Source of the DNA: Deltaproteobacteria bacterium | Lineage (GTDB): Bacteria; Myxococcota; Kuafuiibacteriia; Kuafuiibacteriales; Kuafuiibacteriaceae | Reading direction: 5' to 3' | Length of the DNA stretch: 64,000 bases | NCBI GenBank assembly: GCA_016703535.1 | Contig: JADJBV010000002.1 | Span: 2,418,001-2,482,000 of the forward strand | Part shown: piece by piece, positions 54,632 through 64,000 of the stretch | Numbering within the stretch: the stretch's first letter is position 1 | How the letters are laid out: every line of letters starts with the position of its first letter | Notes under the pieces: model-generated | Seen by the model: only the letters and a program-made list of their open reading frames with translations | Databases searched by the model: none | Told to the model about the DNA's origin: nothing | Program-made: the position numbers and the translations under genes

Positions 54632-55129
54632 ATGCGCCTCTCCAGGGCCCTCTACTTTGGCCTCCTCGGCCTCTTGATCCTCCGCTTCGTGACCCACCTC
54701 TCCAGCCTTCCGCCGGTGGTGGCCTCCCACTTTGGCCCGGGTGGGCAACCCGACGGCTGGATGTCTCGCGGGGTGTTTGCGGTGTTCGGCCTCCTGCCGG
54801 TGGTGGTCTCCTTGATCGTGGTGGTTGCGGCGCCGCTGATGACCGCTCGACTGCCGGCCTCGATGATCAACCTGCCCAACAAGGACTATTGGCTAACGCC
54901 GGAGCGAAGGGCCCAGGCCTTCTCCAAGTTGGCCGCGGAGATGGAGTGGTTTGGGGCCGGGTTGGTGGCCTTCTTCATCTTCACCTACGAGCTGGTCTTC
55001 ATCGCCAATCAAAACGGTGCACCCCTTGCCGAGGGCCCGTTTTTGGTCGGTTTGTTGGTGTTTTTTGCGGGAGCGATCTACTCAGTATATCGAACCTTCA
55101 AGGCCTTCGAGGTCCCCGAAGGCCCTTAG
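54632..55129 (+). CDS. DUF1648 (SdpI-like N-terminal) membrane protein
   Basis: The 165-residue protein has four membrane segments: LYFGLLGLLILRFVTHL, FGLLPVVVSLIVVVAAPLM, WFGAGLVAFFIFTYELVF and FLVGLLVFFAGAIYSVY. The motif LPPVVASHFGPGGQPDGWMSR is the DUF1648 signature (P-H-F-...-G-x-P-D), shared with SdpI immunity-type proteins. Function is unknown. Its stop is inside a terminator-like hairpin. Confidence 0.8.
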   Translation: MRLSRALYFGLLGLLILRFVTHLSSLPPVVASHFGPGGQPDGWMSRGVFAVFGLLPVVVSLIVVVAAPLMTARLPASMINLPNKDYWLTPERRAQAFSKLAAEMEWFGAGLVAFFIFTYELVFIANQNGAPLAEGPFLVGLLVFFAGAIYSVYRTFKAFEVPEGP

Positions 55130-55149
55130 GGCCCGTTCCGGACGGGCCC

Positions 55150-55150
<1 letters not shown>
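55128..55150. terminator. bidirectional terminator-like hairpin shared by two convergent genes
   Basis: AGGGCCCGT (55128-55136) pairs with ACGGGCCCT (55142-55150) around TCCGG. The stem joins the TAG stop of the DUF1648 gene to the TAA stop of the sigma-54 activator gene. No T-run follows on either strand. Confidence 0.5.
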
Positions 55151-56475
<1,325 letters not shown>

Positions 56476-56482
56476 CCGTATG

Positions 56483-56529
56483 CCTATACCACGGGGCCTG
56501 GTTTACATCGGCAAGGTCGTGCGTATAGA
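56483..56529. promoter_or_regulatory. divergent promoter region with -10-like boxes next to both start codons
   Basis: On the plus strand TTTACA (56502-56507), 16 bp, TATAGA (56524-56529), then 10 nt to ATG 56540. On the minus strand TATAGG (56488-56483) lies 7 nt before GTG 56475, with no clear -35. Both genes could produce leaderless or near-leaderless mRNAs. Confidence 0.45.
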
Positions 56530-56539
56530 TCGCCCCAAC

Positions 56540-57616
56540 ATGGCCATCTGGGATCGCATCACCTCCCAATTCATCGAGATCATCGAGTGGTTGGACGACG
56601 ACCACCAAACCCTGGTCTGGCGCTTCCCGGTGCGCGGCCAGGAGATCAAAAACGGCGCCAAGCTGATCGTTCGGGAAGGCCAGAGCGCCTGCTTCATCAA
56701 CGAAGGCAAGCTGGCCGACGTCTTCGGGCCGGGCACCTACACCCTGACCACCCAAAACCTCCCCATCCTGTCCACGCTCAAGGGCTGGAAGTACGGCTTC
56801 AACTCGCCGTTCAAGGCCGAGGTCTACTTCGTCAGCGCCACCGAGATCCCGGATCTGAAGTGGGGCACCAAAAACCCGGTGATGATGCGGGATCCCGAGT
56901 TTGGGCCGATCCGCATCCGGGCCTTTGGCCAGTTTTCGCTGCGGGTCACCGACCCGAGCAAGTTCCTGCGCACCATGTCCGGCACCGACGCCCGCTTCGA
57001 GGTCGACGAGATCTTGGGTCAACTCAAGGGCACCTTGGTGTCGCGCTTCACCGAGGCCTTGGCCACCGCCAAGATCGCCGCCTTGGACTTGGCGGGCAAC
57101 TACGGCGAGCTCGCCAAGCGGGTGAAGCCCGTGATCACCGCCGACTTCGAGGAGATGGGCTTGGGGATGCCCAAGTTCATCGTCGAGAACATCTCGCTCC
57201 CGGAGAACGTGGAGAAGATGATCGACACTCGGAGCGAGATGGCGATCTTGGGCAACAACATGCAGCAGTACGCCCAGTACCAGATGGCCAGCTCCATCCC
57301 GGCCGCGGCCCGCACGCCCAACAGCCTGGCCGGCGCCGGCATGGGCCTGGTCGCCGGCATGAACATGGCCAACCAGTTTTCGCAGCAGATGGGCGCGCCC
57401 CAGGGTTACGGGCAGCCTCAACCTGGCTACGCGCCGGCGCCGGGTTATGTCCCGGCCCCGGCCGCCTACGCTCCTCCGCCGGCCCCCGCTGCGCCTGCGG
57501 GCGGCACCAACGACCTGGTGGAGCGGATCCGCAAGCTCGACGCCCTGAAGGCCGCTGGCGTGTTGACCGAAGACGAATACGCCAAGAAGAAGAGCGAGAT
57601 CCTCAGCTCGATCTGA
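56540..57616 (+). CDS. SPFH-domain protein with C-terminal SHOCT domain
   Basis: The 358-residue protein has an SPFH domain in residues 1-250 (IKNGAKLIVREGQSACFINEG, then DVFGPGTYTLTTQNLP) like the COG4260/YdjI virion-core-like family. A Gln/Pro/Tyr-rich linker (PQGYGQPQPGYAPAPGY) leads to the C-terminal SHOCT domain (RIRKLDALKAAGVLTEDEY). No membrane helix is seen. SPFH proteins scaffold membranes and proteases. Start ATG 56540 matches the family N-terminus (MAIWDRI). Confidence 0.88.
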   Translation: MAIWDRITSQFIEIIEWLDDDHQTLVWRFPVRGQEIKNGAKLIVREGQSACFINEGKLADVFGPGTYTLTTQNLPILSTLKGWKYGFNSPFKAEVYFVSATEIPDLKWGTKNPVMMRDPEFGPIRIRAFGQFSLRVTDPSKFLRTMSGTDARFEVDEILGQLKGTLVSRFTEALATAKIAALDLAGNYGELAKRVKPVITADFEEMGLGMPKFIVENISLPENVEKMIDTRSEMAILGNNMQQYAQYQMASSIPAAARTPNSLAGAGMGLVAGMNMANQFSQQMGAPQGYGQPQPGYAPAPGYVPAPAAYAPPPAPAAPAGGTNDLVERIRKLDALKAAGVLTEDEYAKKKSEILSSI

Positions 57617-57633
57617 AGCGGGCGGAGCGCTGC

Positions 57634-59001
57634 TCAGTCGGGGATGGACCCAAGGCTGAAGCGCCACACCGCGACTGGGTTTGCGGTGCGCACCAGGTAT
57701 TGATCTCCCAGCAGGAGGAGTTCGGTGGTCCCGCCGGGCCACGCGATTTGCTGCAGCGGGCACAGTTGCGGCATGACCGCCCCCGGGAGCGGCGGGTACA
57801 CCACCTTGGTCACCGTCTGAGAGTTGTTGAACTCGGCGACCAAGATCCCATCCCTGGGCGCCTCTGCCATATCCTGTACACCTCGCCCACCGGCGGTGAT
57901 GATCGATCCCCACTCGCCGGACCGGTCGCGATCGTCGAAGAGCCCGCCGTTTTTGGTGCCGACGTAACTTCGCCCGCGCAGCTCCCGGACCACGGTGGGG
58001 CTGAGCACGAACTCGTAGCCCCAAGCGTTTCGCCAACGCACGATCACCCGCCTGCAGTTGCCGACCGCCACCACGCTGCCGTCGCTGGTCGTGACCAGGC
58101 GGTGGCTGGTGTAGCCGTCGTCCAGCCGGGGCTCTTGAGGGCCACACTCCGGATCATTCCATCTCACCCACTCCGCTCCTGAAAGTCGGGCCAGCCGCTC
58201 CTGGAACAGGGCCTTGGTCGTCGAGAAGTCGAGGTACTGGGTGATCAGGTGGACCAGCCCCCCCGATCCGACTGCCAACTGGGCCATGGTCCAGGTGGTG
58301 GAGGTCGCGGCGAGCCCCAAGTTGGCGGTGCTCGTTTGAATGACCGTGGCCGCGCCACCTTCGAGTGGAACGGAGTGGAGCCGGTAGCGAGCGTCCAAGG
58401 CGTAGGCCCGCCCAGCGCCGTCATAGGCCACCGCCCTCACCGGCGAACCCAGGTCCGCCAGGGCCTCGGCGCCGGACTGCGGGTTGAAATGATAGAGCAC
58501 CCCATCGTCACCCCCGAGGAGTGTGGTGGTGGGACCCGTTCGGGCCGCGTTGCTGAAGGGCGGGACCTCGGGCCATGGTTCGATCGCGCCTTCGTTCAAC
58601 AAGCGGCAATCGTCGGGTGGCGAATACAAGGGCAGGCCAGACAAGGCGCCGGGTGACGGGACAACTTCCCAGGTCCCATCGTCCTTGGCCAAGAGCGCCC
58701 CGTCCGGCGGGATCGCTTGGGCTCCGGGGCGGATCGGTTGGACGCCGGCCGGGATGCCCAGGCGAAACAAGCTCCGCTTGTGCCACAGCAGGTACCGCTC
58801 GGCGCTGTCGAGGAAGTTGAGGGGGGTGGTGTCGAACTCGCCGTCATTGGCGCTGACCCAAACTTCATCCGGCGGGGCACCGTCTCGTAGCCCGGCGACC
58901 ACCAGCGTTTTGGCCTCGGGCAGGTCCGGGAGGCGGAGTTGTGCCGGTTGCTGACACCCGCAGCACCACCCGACGATGACCGCGGCGAATCGGAGCTTCG
59001 T
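57634..59001 (-). CDS. putative lipoprotein with apparent non-canonical ACG start; paralog of its neighbour
   Basis: The first in-frame canonical start is GTG 58902, but coding sequence with a signal peptide clearly extends upstream: KLRFAAVIVGWCCGCQQPAQ, whose last Cys aligns with the lipobox Cys of the adjacent paralog (CQQPAQLRLPDLPEAKTLVV against CERPRQIAAPEIPAEARTLI). The only start-like position before the hydrophobic segment is ACG 59001, followed by AAG CTC; no ATG, GTG or TTG occurs in frame back to the preceding gene. From ACG the protein is 455 residues, beta-rich, probably a propeller-like or YncE-type domain (VRAVAYDGAGRAYALDARYR; GSVVAVGNCRRVIVRW). Function unknown. A base change from ATG, or a consensus error, would also explain it. 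Confidence 0.72.
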   Translation of the reverse strand, partial: TKLRFAAVIVGWCCGCQQPAQLRLPDLPEAKTLVVAGLRDGAPPDEVWVSANDGEFDTTPLNFLDSAERYLLWHKRSLFRLGIPAGVQPIRPGAQAIPPDGALLAKDDGTWEVVPSPGALSGLPLYSPPDDCRLLNEGAIEPWPEVPPFSNAARTGPTTTLLGGDDGVLYHFNPQSGAEALADLGSPVRAVAYDGAGRAYALDARYRLHSVPLEGGAATVIQTSTANLGLAATSTTWTMAQLAVGSGGLVHLITQYLDFSTTKALFQERLARLSGAEWVRWNDPECGPQEPRLDDGYTSHRLVTTSDGSVVAVGNCRRVIVRWRNAWGYEFVLSPTVVRELRGRSYVGTKNGGLFDDRDRSGEWGSIITAGGRGVQDMAEAPRDGILVAEFNNSQTVTKVVYPPLPGAVMPQLCPLQQIAWPGGTTELLLLGDQYLVRTANPVAVWRFSLGSIPD

Positions 59002-59056
59002 GGGGCTGAGGCTAGTGGATTCGTCCGGGTTCGGGGAGGGCCCGGGGCAGGAAACC

Positions 59057-59076
59057 TGAGGCCCCGTGGGGCCTCA
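59057..59076. terminator. hairpin after the upstream lipoprotein paralog
   Basis: TGAGGCCCC and GGGGCCTCA (59057-59065 and 59068-59076) are perfectly complementary; with a realistic four-base loop the stem has eight pairs. On the minus strand it begins with the stop codon of the 479-aa paralog and is followed by GGTTTCC. It may reduce read-through into the ACG-start gene. Confidence 0.45.
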
Positions 59077-60513
59077 GTCGTCGGTGTAGCGAAGGCGCAG
59101 GCGTTGTGGGGGCAGCTCCGAGTTCGCGCCTTCCTGCGGCTGGGGAATGACCAGGAAATGATCGCCGAGCCGGACGATCTCGCGGGTCCGCCGGTCCCAG
59201 TTCGCTGCCAAAAAACAGGACTCGACCTCCTCATCTTCGGTCGCCGGGAAGGACAACGTGAGCTGAGAGAGTTGATTGCTGAAGCCCACGACCAGCAGCC
59301 CCTCACCGGCGAAATCGGCGACATCGTGGAGGATTCGACCGCCCACCGAGCGGTAGACCTGACGCCATTGGCCGGTTGCTGGATCGTCGGAGAGGACCGT
59401 CTCGCCGGTGGTGCCGGCGTAGAGCACGGGTCCCAAACGGCGGACCGCGCTGATCCGACCGGTCAACTCGATGTTGGCGCTCCCCCGCCAACGCAAGATG
59501 CCCTCGTCGCAGACCGAACCGGCCACGACACTCAAGCCGTCCGGGGCCGTGGCCAGCCGGCGCGCCGGGGACACCACGCTGTTATGCCTCGGCCTCCCCT
59601 CTCCACACTCCGGCACTGCCCACCGGCGGAAGGTGTGGTGGTCCAAGCGAAGGACCCGAGCCTCGCGCACGTTTTCGTTCGGCCGCTCTGAGGGCCAACT
59701 GTAGTCGAGGTAGAGGTGGACTGTTCCGTCTCCTTCGATCGCCATCTCGGCCACTCCTCGGCGGGCGTTGGCTGGGATCTCCAACGGTCCAAGGCTGGTG
59801 GTGGTGGTGGTGGTGGGGCCGTTCCAGCGGTGACGGATCAGGTTGAAGTCTTCATCGAGCACGTAGACCGAGTCGCCATCGTGGGTGACCGCCAAGATCG
59901 GAGCTTCCGACGACAACAAACGCTCGACCCTACCATCGGCGTGGAGAGTCATGATCTGGCGACCCCGGGTGGTGATCAGCGCTGTATCGGCGTCGATGGG
60001 CTGGGCGCTGAGGATGTCGGGAGGTTCGGGCCAAGGTTCGAGGGCACCCTCGATGATCCGCTCGCAACGGGACTGCAGCGAAAAGACCGGCGGCGTGTTC
60101 AACTGATCGCCCTCGCTCACCTTCGCCCAGCGACCGTCGTCTTCGAGTCGGAGGATCCCATCCGCGGGCAAGGTCGAGCGAGCGCCGGGCACCACTGGGT
60201 TTGGCCCGGGGACCAAGCCCAGGCGGGTCAAACTGCGGCGGTACCACAACGCATATCGCGTTTGGTCGTTGGCCAACGTAAAAGGGCGCTCTTCCTCCTC
60301 CGACGAGGGGTCTCGCACCCAGACGGTCCGCGGATCACGGCCCTCGGCGAGGTCAACATAGATCAGGGTACGGGCCTCGGCCGGGATCTCGGGCGCCGCG
60401 ATCTGTCGGGGCCGTTCGCAGGCGGTCAGGCCGCAAGCAACCAGGAGACGAGCGGCGGCCCACCAGAAGATCGAGGATTCGGGGCGAGTTCTCCTGTTCG
60501 TCCCTCGAGCCAC
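59074..60513 (-). CDS. putative lipoprotein, beta-propeller-like; paralog of its downstream neighbour
   Basis: The 479-residue protein starts at GTG 60513 (AGGAG 8 nt upstream) and has lipobox LTAC followed by ERPRQ. Shared phrases with the neighbour include ERP/QQP after Cys, YALWYRRSLTRLGLVPG against YLLWHKRSLFRLGIPAG, and EGALEPWPEPP against EGAIEPWPEVP. Repeated strand pairs such as PILAVTHDGDSVYVLDEDFN and GVAEMAIEGDGTVHLYLD suggest a propeller. It lies 10 bp after the DUF4388 gene and is probably co-transcribed. No catalytic residues are recognisable. Confidence 0.78.
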   Translation of the reverse strand: MARGTNRRTRPESSIFWWAAARLLVACGLTACERPRQIAAPEIPAEARTLIYVDLAEGRDPRTVWVRDPSSEEEERPFTLANDQTRYALWYRRSLTRLGLVPGPNPVVPGARSTLPADGILRLEDDGRWAKVSEGDQLNTPPVFSLQSRCERIIEGALEPWPEPPDILSAQPIDADTALITTRGRQIMTLHADGRVERLLSSEAPILAVTHDGDSVYVLDEDFNLIRHRWNGPTTTTTTSLGPLEIPANARRGVAEMAIEGDGTVHLYLDYSWPSERPNENVREARVLRLDHHTFRRWAVPECGEGRPRHNSVVSPARRLATAPDGLSVVAGSVCDEGILRWRGSANIELTGRISAVRRLGPVLYAGTTGETVLSDDPATGQWRQVYRSVGGRILHDVADFAGEGLLVVGFSNQLSQLTLSFPATEDEEVESCFLAANWDRRTREIVRLGDHFLVIPQPQEGANSELPPQRLRLRYTDD

Positions 60514-60523
60514 AAGAGGGCTC

Positions 60524-62608
60524 CTATAGTTGGGCTTCGGCGTGATCGACCCAGCCCTTGAGGGTCGCGACCCGCTTGTCCTCGGGTGCAAGTTGTCCTG
60601 CACGACCGACGATGGCCTTGAGGACCGGGACCTTGCCCCCGGCCTGGTAGGCCGGGTTGTAGTAGATCGCTCGGGCCAGGCCGATCAGGTAGACGTGCTC
60701 CTCCGAACAGAGGGCGACCGCGTCTCGGAAGGCCTCCTCGGCGCTCGCGAAGTTCCCTTGGCCGAGCAAGGTCACGCCTCGCTGGAAGTGCTCCCGGGAC
60801 AGGGCCCGCTCCGGAGTCTCGAGGGGTGAGCCGTCGGGACCACGAGGCAAAGGCTTGGCGTAGACCAAGGGGCGTGGGCTGACCCCCTCGTCGCCACCGG
60901 CTGGGACGGGCATCGGCGGGATCTCTTCCCCACTCGGCGCCGGAGGTGGGGGCGGCGCAGCGAAGGCGGGCGGCTGGGAAAAGGCCGGCGGCGCAAACGG
61001 AGAAGGGGTCGCCGATGGGACCGGCGGCGGCAAAGAGCCGAGGGCCGGGCCCGGGATCGGCGGCGGCATGCTGGGCGACGCTACCGGCAGCCCCGGCGAG
61101 CTGGGCGCCTTGCCGGGGAGGTCCTTCTTGGGGATGGCCGGCAGTCCAGAGGCCGAAGGGCTGGGCGGCACCGAGGCCTGCACCTCCAGGTCTCGGCTGC
61201 GTTGACGCTCTTCCCGGATCCGGGACTCGAACTCGGCGATGCCGGGCGTAAAGTCCTCGACCTCTTCGCAGACCATCAACAACGCGAGCAGCTTGTGAGA
61301 CTGCTTGTTGAAGAGGCCCGAGACCTCGGAGGCGTCGGCGACGTTGTAGGCCTTGCCCGAGAACCGCAAGAACTCGGTCTCCTGTTGGGTCAGCGGGAAC
61401 ACCGAACGCAGCGACTCGATCGACTTCTTCAGCCGGAAGTAGCGCGGGTTGATGTCGCCCAGGATCTCGGTCAACACCGCGTCATCGGCGTGCCGCTTGA
61501 GGCCCTCGGCCAAGATGTGGGCGATCTCCAAGCGGTAGGGCCGCTCGTTTTGGGGCGCCTTGCGTTTGCTGTCGAACTCGAAGGCCCCTTGCCGAGCCTC
61601 GAAGCACCCGACGATCTGCTCCCGGGCCGAGGTGCCGAGCTCTCGGCCGAGCTCCTCTTTGCTGAAGAGCCCGAGCTCGACCAACGCTAGGCCGAGCCGG
61701 ATGCCTCGCTCGATGGCCCGCTTGGCGCCGTCGGCGTATTGGGCTTCGGTGATCCGGCCGCGCATCACCAGCGCGCGACCGAGCGGATCGCCGGGGACAC
61801 TCGACTCCACGTGGATCGGCGCGCCCTTCTCGAAGTGGACCGTCAAGGTCTCGTGGTCGCGGGCGACGATCAACGCGCCCGTGGTGCTCTTGGACCAGCA
61901 CTGAAAGAGGACCTTGGCGAAGCGAGCGGGCTCGAGGAGCCCACCCAGGACCGGGGGTTCGTTTTGTGCTGGTCGAGTTTTCACGGTGTTGGCCGGCGGC
62001 GGAGGGGGACGGGCGGGGACGAGCCCCGAGGCTTCATCAATGTCGAAGGCGTCGCTGAGTTGATCGTTCAACTGATCGCTCTCAAGCTGGTCCAGGCGAC
62101 CAGCGATCTCGTCGAGTCCGGTCACGTCGGTGAAGCTCAACTCTTCGTCGCCGGTCCGCTCATCGGTGCCCGACTCCACGTCCCCTTTGACGGTGGTGGA
62201 GCGGGGCGCCGGCGGATCGACGGCGATGTGAGTGAGATCCTCGTCGGCCGAAAACGGCTCCGGACCGGTGTACTCCGAAAGCAGCTCGCTTGCCTTTCGG
62301 TAGATCGCCTGGGTGTCGATCGGGTCCGGAATCAGGTGAATGAAGTCAGCGGTGACGGTCTTGGGGCCTCCCAAGACCAGGGTCTGAGGGATGGCGAGGG
62401 TGGGGTCGAAGCGGGCCAGGATCTCCACTGCGTCGTCGCCGTCCAACGAACGGGACAACACCAGGAGCTGCACCGGGCGTTCCTTGAGGCGACGCTCCAG
62501 CTGCGAAGGGCGGGGAAGGATCTCGACGTCGACTTCATCCCGGGCCAGGAGGAAGCGCACCTTTTTGGCGAGGACCGAGTCCTGAGCGCAGACGAGGATG
62601 TTCTGCAT
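60524..62608 (-). CDS. DUF4388 (PATAN) protein with receiver-like N-terminus and TPR-like C-terminus
   Basis: The 694-residue protein starts at ATG 62608 with a response-regulator-like domain (NILVCAQDSVLAKKVRFLLA), which seems to lack a clear phospho-acceptor Asp. A central DUF4388/PATAN domain (FAKVLFQCWSKSTTGALIVA; PIHVESSVPGDPLGRALV) is followed by a long Pro/Ser/Ala-rich linker (about 480-600) and a TPR-like C-terminus (FQRGVTLLGQGNFASAEEAF). PATAN proteins occur in signalling and motility networks of myxobacteria and cyanobacteria. It heads the operon with the two lipoprotein paralogs. Confidence 0.82.
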   Translation of the reverse strand: MQNILVCAQDSVLAKKVRFLLARDEVDVEILPRPSQLERRLKERPVQLLVLSRSLDGDDAVEILARFDPTLAIPQTLVLGGPKTVTADFIHLIPDPIDTQAIYRKASELLSEYTGPEPFSADEDLTHIAVDPPAPRSTTVKGDVESGTDERTGDEELSFTDVTGLDEIAGRLDQLESDQLNDQLSDAFDIDEASGLVPARPPPPPANTVKTRPAQNEPPVLGGLLEPARFAKVLFQCWSKSTTGALIVARDHETLTVHFEKGAPIHVESSVPGDPLGRALVMRGRITEAQYADGAKRAIERGIRLGLALVELGLFSKEELGRELGTSAREQIVGCFEARQGAFEFDSKRKAPQNERPYRLEIAHILAEGLKRHADDAVLTEILGDINPRYFRLKKSIESLRSVFPLTQQETEFLRFSGKAYNVADASEVSGLFNKQSHKLLALLMVCEEVEDFTPGIAEFESRIREERQRSRDLEVQASVPPSPSASGLPAIPKKDLPGKAPSSPGLPVASPSMPPPIPGPALGSLPPPVPSATPSPFAPPAFSQPPAFAAPPPPPAPSGEEIPPMPVPAGGDEGVSPRPLVYAKPLPRGPDGSPLETPERALSREHFQRGVTLLGQGNFASAEEAFRDAVALCSEEHVYLIGLARAIYYNPAYQAGGKVPVLKAIVGRAGQLAPEDKRVATLKGWVDHAEAQL

Positions 62609-62785
62609 AGGCGACCCCGCCAAAGGGCCAGCCCCTGCTTACTAGCGACCCGTGGAACGCCATTCAAGTTCCCGGCCGGTCTTTCCGGAAGGAAAGGGGT
62701 CCTGACCGTTCGGTACAGAGCCGGGCAGGGGTTCGACGGGGACAGGCTTTGACCCCGCCTGGCCATCGGGGTACCGCCGGCACCG

Positions 62786-63568
62786 ATGATCCACTCCCAA
62801 ACGCGGTCCGCCGTGGTCACCGGGGCCGGCCGGGGCATCGGCCGGGCCCTGGCCCTCGAGTTGGCCCGCCTCGGTTATCCGGTCGCGGTCCAGGCCCGGA
62901 CCCCCGGGCAGCTCTTCGACACCCGAGCCGCGGTGGAGGCCCTGGGGGGTCGAGCCCGGGTCGTGCCCGGGGACGTGACCAAGGCCAGCGCCGCGGTCGA
63001 GCTGGTGGAGCGGGCCGAGGCCGAGCTGGGGCCGGTCGGGGTGGCGGTCGCCTGCGCGGGCCAAGCCTTTTCGGCGCCGCTGCTCAAGACCAAACCCGAA
63101 CGCATGACCGAACTCTTCGAGGTCAACACCCTCTCGGTCCTGCACCTGATCCAGGCCTCGGCCCAAGCGATGATCAAAAGTGGCACCCGGGGCCGGATCG
63201 TGGTGGTGGCCTCGACCGCGGCGGTCAAAGGGATGGCGTACACCGCGGCGTATTCGGCGACCAAACACGCGGTGCTCGGGCTGGTGCGTTCGGCGGCCCT
63301 CGAGCTCGCCCCCCACGGCATCACGGTCAACGCCTTGTGCCCGGGCTGGGTCGACACGCCGATGATGGACGAAACCGTCCGCAACATCGCCGAAAAGACC
63401 AAGTGCACCGAAGCTGAAGCCAAGCAGAAGATCGAGGCGATGATCCCGCTGGGCCAGGTGTTGCGGCCCGAAGAGGTGGCCTCTTATCTGCGATTTATCG
63501 TCTCGGACGGCGCCGCCCACCTGACCGGGCAGGCGTTGGTGTTGGACGGAGGGGAGACCACGCGATGA
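62786..63568 (+). CDS. short-chain dehydrogenase/reductase
   Basis: The 260-residue classical SDR has the cofactor motif VVTGAGRGIGRALALELARL, the NxAG variant VACAGQ, the catalytic Ser in VVVASTAAVKG, YSATKHA (Tyr and Lys) and PGWVDTPM. It ends LTGQALVLDGGETTR. It is coupled by ATGA to an enoyl-CoA hydratase gene, suggesting a 3-hydroxyacyl-CoA or beta-oxidation-like or aromatic-degradation step; the substrate is inference. Confidence 0.9.
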   Translation: MIHSQTRSAVVTGAGRGIGRALALELARLGYPVAVQARTPGQLFDTRAAVEALGGRARVVPGDVTKASAAVELVERAEAELGPVGVAVACAGQAFSAPLLKTKPERMTELFEVNTLSVLHLIQASAQAMIKSGTRGRIVVVASTAAVKGMAYTAAYSATKHAVLGLVRSAALELAPHGITVNALCPGWVDTPMMDETVRNIAEKTKCTEAEAKQKIEAMIPLGQVLRPEEVASYLRFIVSDGAAHLTGQALVLDGGETTR

Positions 63569-64000
63569 CCACTTTGGTGCCGGGGCTCGAGCTGGTGGTG
63601 GAGGCCGGGGTCGCGACCTTGACCTTCAACCGGGCCGACAAACTGAACAGCCTGACCTTCGAGATGTATCGCAAGTTGGTCTCTTGGTTCGCTGAGATCC
63701 AACACGACGACGCGATCAAGGTGGTGGTGGTGACCGGGACCGGCCGAGGTTTCTGCTCGGGCGGCGACGTGCACGAGATCATCGGCGAGCTGGTCAACTA
63801 TGGGGCGGCCGAGATGACCGGCTTCGCCCGCATGACCGGCGACGTCATCCGCAACATGCGGCGGCTGAAGAAGCCGATCATCGCCGCGATCAATGGGACC
63901 GCGGCCGGCGCCGGGGCGGTGATCGCCTTGGCCTCGGACCTCCGGCTCTGCGCCAGCAACGCCAAGATCGCCTTTTTGTTCACCAAGGTGGGGTTGACCG
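63565..64000 (+). CDS. enoyl-CoA hydratase/isomerase family protein (C-terminus beyond window)
   Basis: The 145 visible residues contain ATLTFNRADKLNSLTFEMYR, the oxyanion loop VVVVTGTGRGFCSGGDVHEI and KKPIIAAINGTAAGAGAVIA. These are crotonase-family motifs; catalytic Glu positions lie further downstream, outside or at the edge. ATG 63565 overlaps the SDR stop, so the two are co-translated. Confidence 0.88.
   Translation, partial: MTTLVPGLELVVEAGVATLTFNRADKLNSLTFEMYRKLVSWFAEIQHDDAIKVVVVTGTGRGFCSGGDVHEIIGELVNYGAAEMTGFARMTGDVIRNMRRLKKPIIAAINGTAAGAGAVIALASDLRLCASNAKIAFLFTKVGLT

Overview
The window is GC-rich chromosomal DNA with strong G/C third-position codon use. It most likely comes from a member of the Myxococcota (former Deltaproteobacteria). 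The signs are Myxococcus-type cysteine-rich repeats (DUF4215) alternating with PPC-like domains in giant lipoproteins, MYXO-CTERM-like C-terminal tails (Gly-Gly-Cys, one membrane helix, basic end), an LPMO-like secreted protein of a type I know from Sorangium, a DUF4388 protein and an FHA-containing sigma-54 activator. I see no tRNA, rRNA, CRISPR array, insertion sequence or phage gene. The class within the phylum cannot be fixed from this window.

Left third (1-18 kb, minus strand): a complete type II secretion operon in the order gspC-D-E-F-G-H-I-J-K-L-M-N, almost every junction overlapping or within a few bases. It continues without a break into a ketol-acid reductoisomerase-like gene that lacks the conserved active-site lysine, then a DMT-type permease. 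After an 85-bp gap follow a small lipoprotein and an M64-family metallopeptidase that runs off the left edge. The peptidase has a signal peptide and is a plausible substrate of the secretion system.

18-37 kb: a SRAP-domain gene faces a run of minus-strand genes. Read in transcription order these are an LPMO-like protein, glmU, glmS, an 822-aa and a 1940-aa lipoprotein, the last two built from Ig-like, PPC-like and DUF4215 modules. About 700 bp with only a decayed reading frame separates this run from plus-strand genes for an OmpA/thrombospondin-repeat outer-membrane protein, an M36-like secreted metallopeptidase with a MYXO-CTERM-like tail, an enolase-superfamily protein with changed metal ligands, DusB and a [2Fe-2S] ferredoxin.

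39.7-49 kb: a three-gene type I secretion-like cassette (HlyB-like ABC protein, HlyD, TolC) faces a divergent NhaR-like LysR gene across 94 bp packed with inverted repeats. The ABC protein keeps Walker A but has lost the Q-loop glutamine, LSGGQ signature, catalytic glutamate and H-loop histidine. Next come a YkgJ-type cysteine-cluster protein, a COG2509-type flavoprotein, a 73-aa protein and a SerA-type dehydrogenase.

49-64 kb: a membrane GGDEF-EAL protein, a saccharopine-dehydrogenase-like oxidoreductase, a rhomboid protease, an LptE-like lipoprotein, a DUF1648 membrane protein, an FHA/sigma-54 activator divergent from an SPFH-SHOCT protein, two tandem paralogous lipoproteins behind a DUF4388 protein, and an SDR/enoyl-CoA hydratase pair cut by the right edge.

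The most unusual points are the degenerate ABC ATPase with its palindromic control region, the lysine-less reductoisomerase inside the secretion operon, a lipoprotein gene whose signal peptide is encoded upstream of any canonical start codon (apparent ACG start), and recurrent -10-like TATAG/TAGGCT boxes 6-10 nt before start codons, which suggests some leaderless mRNAs.
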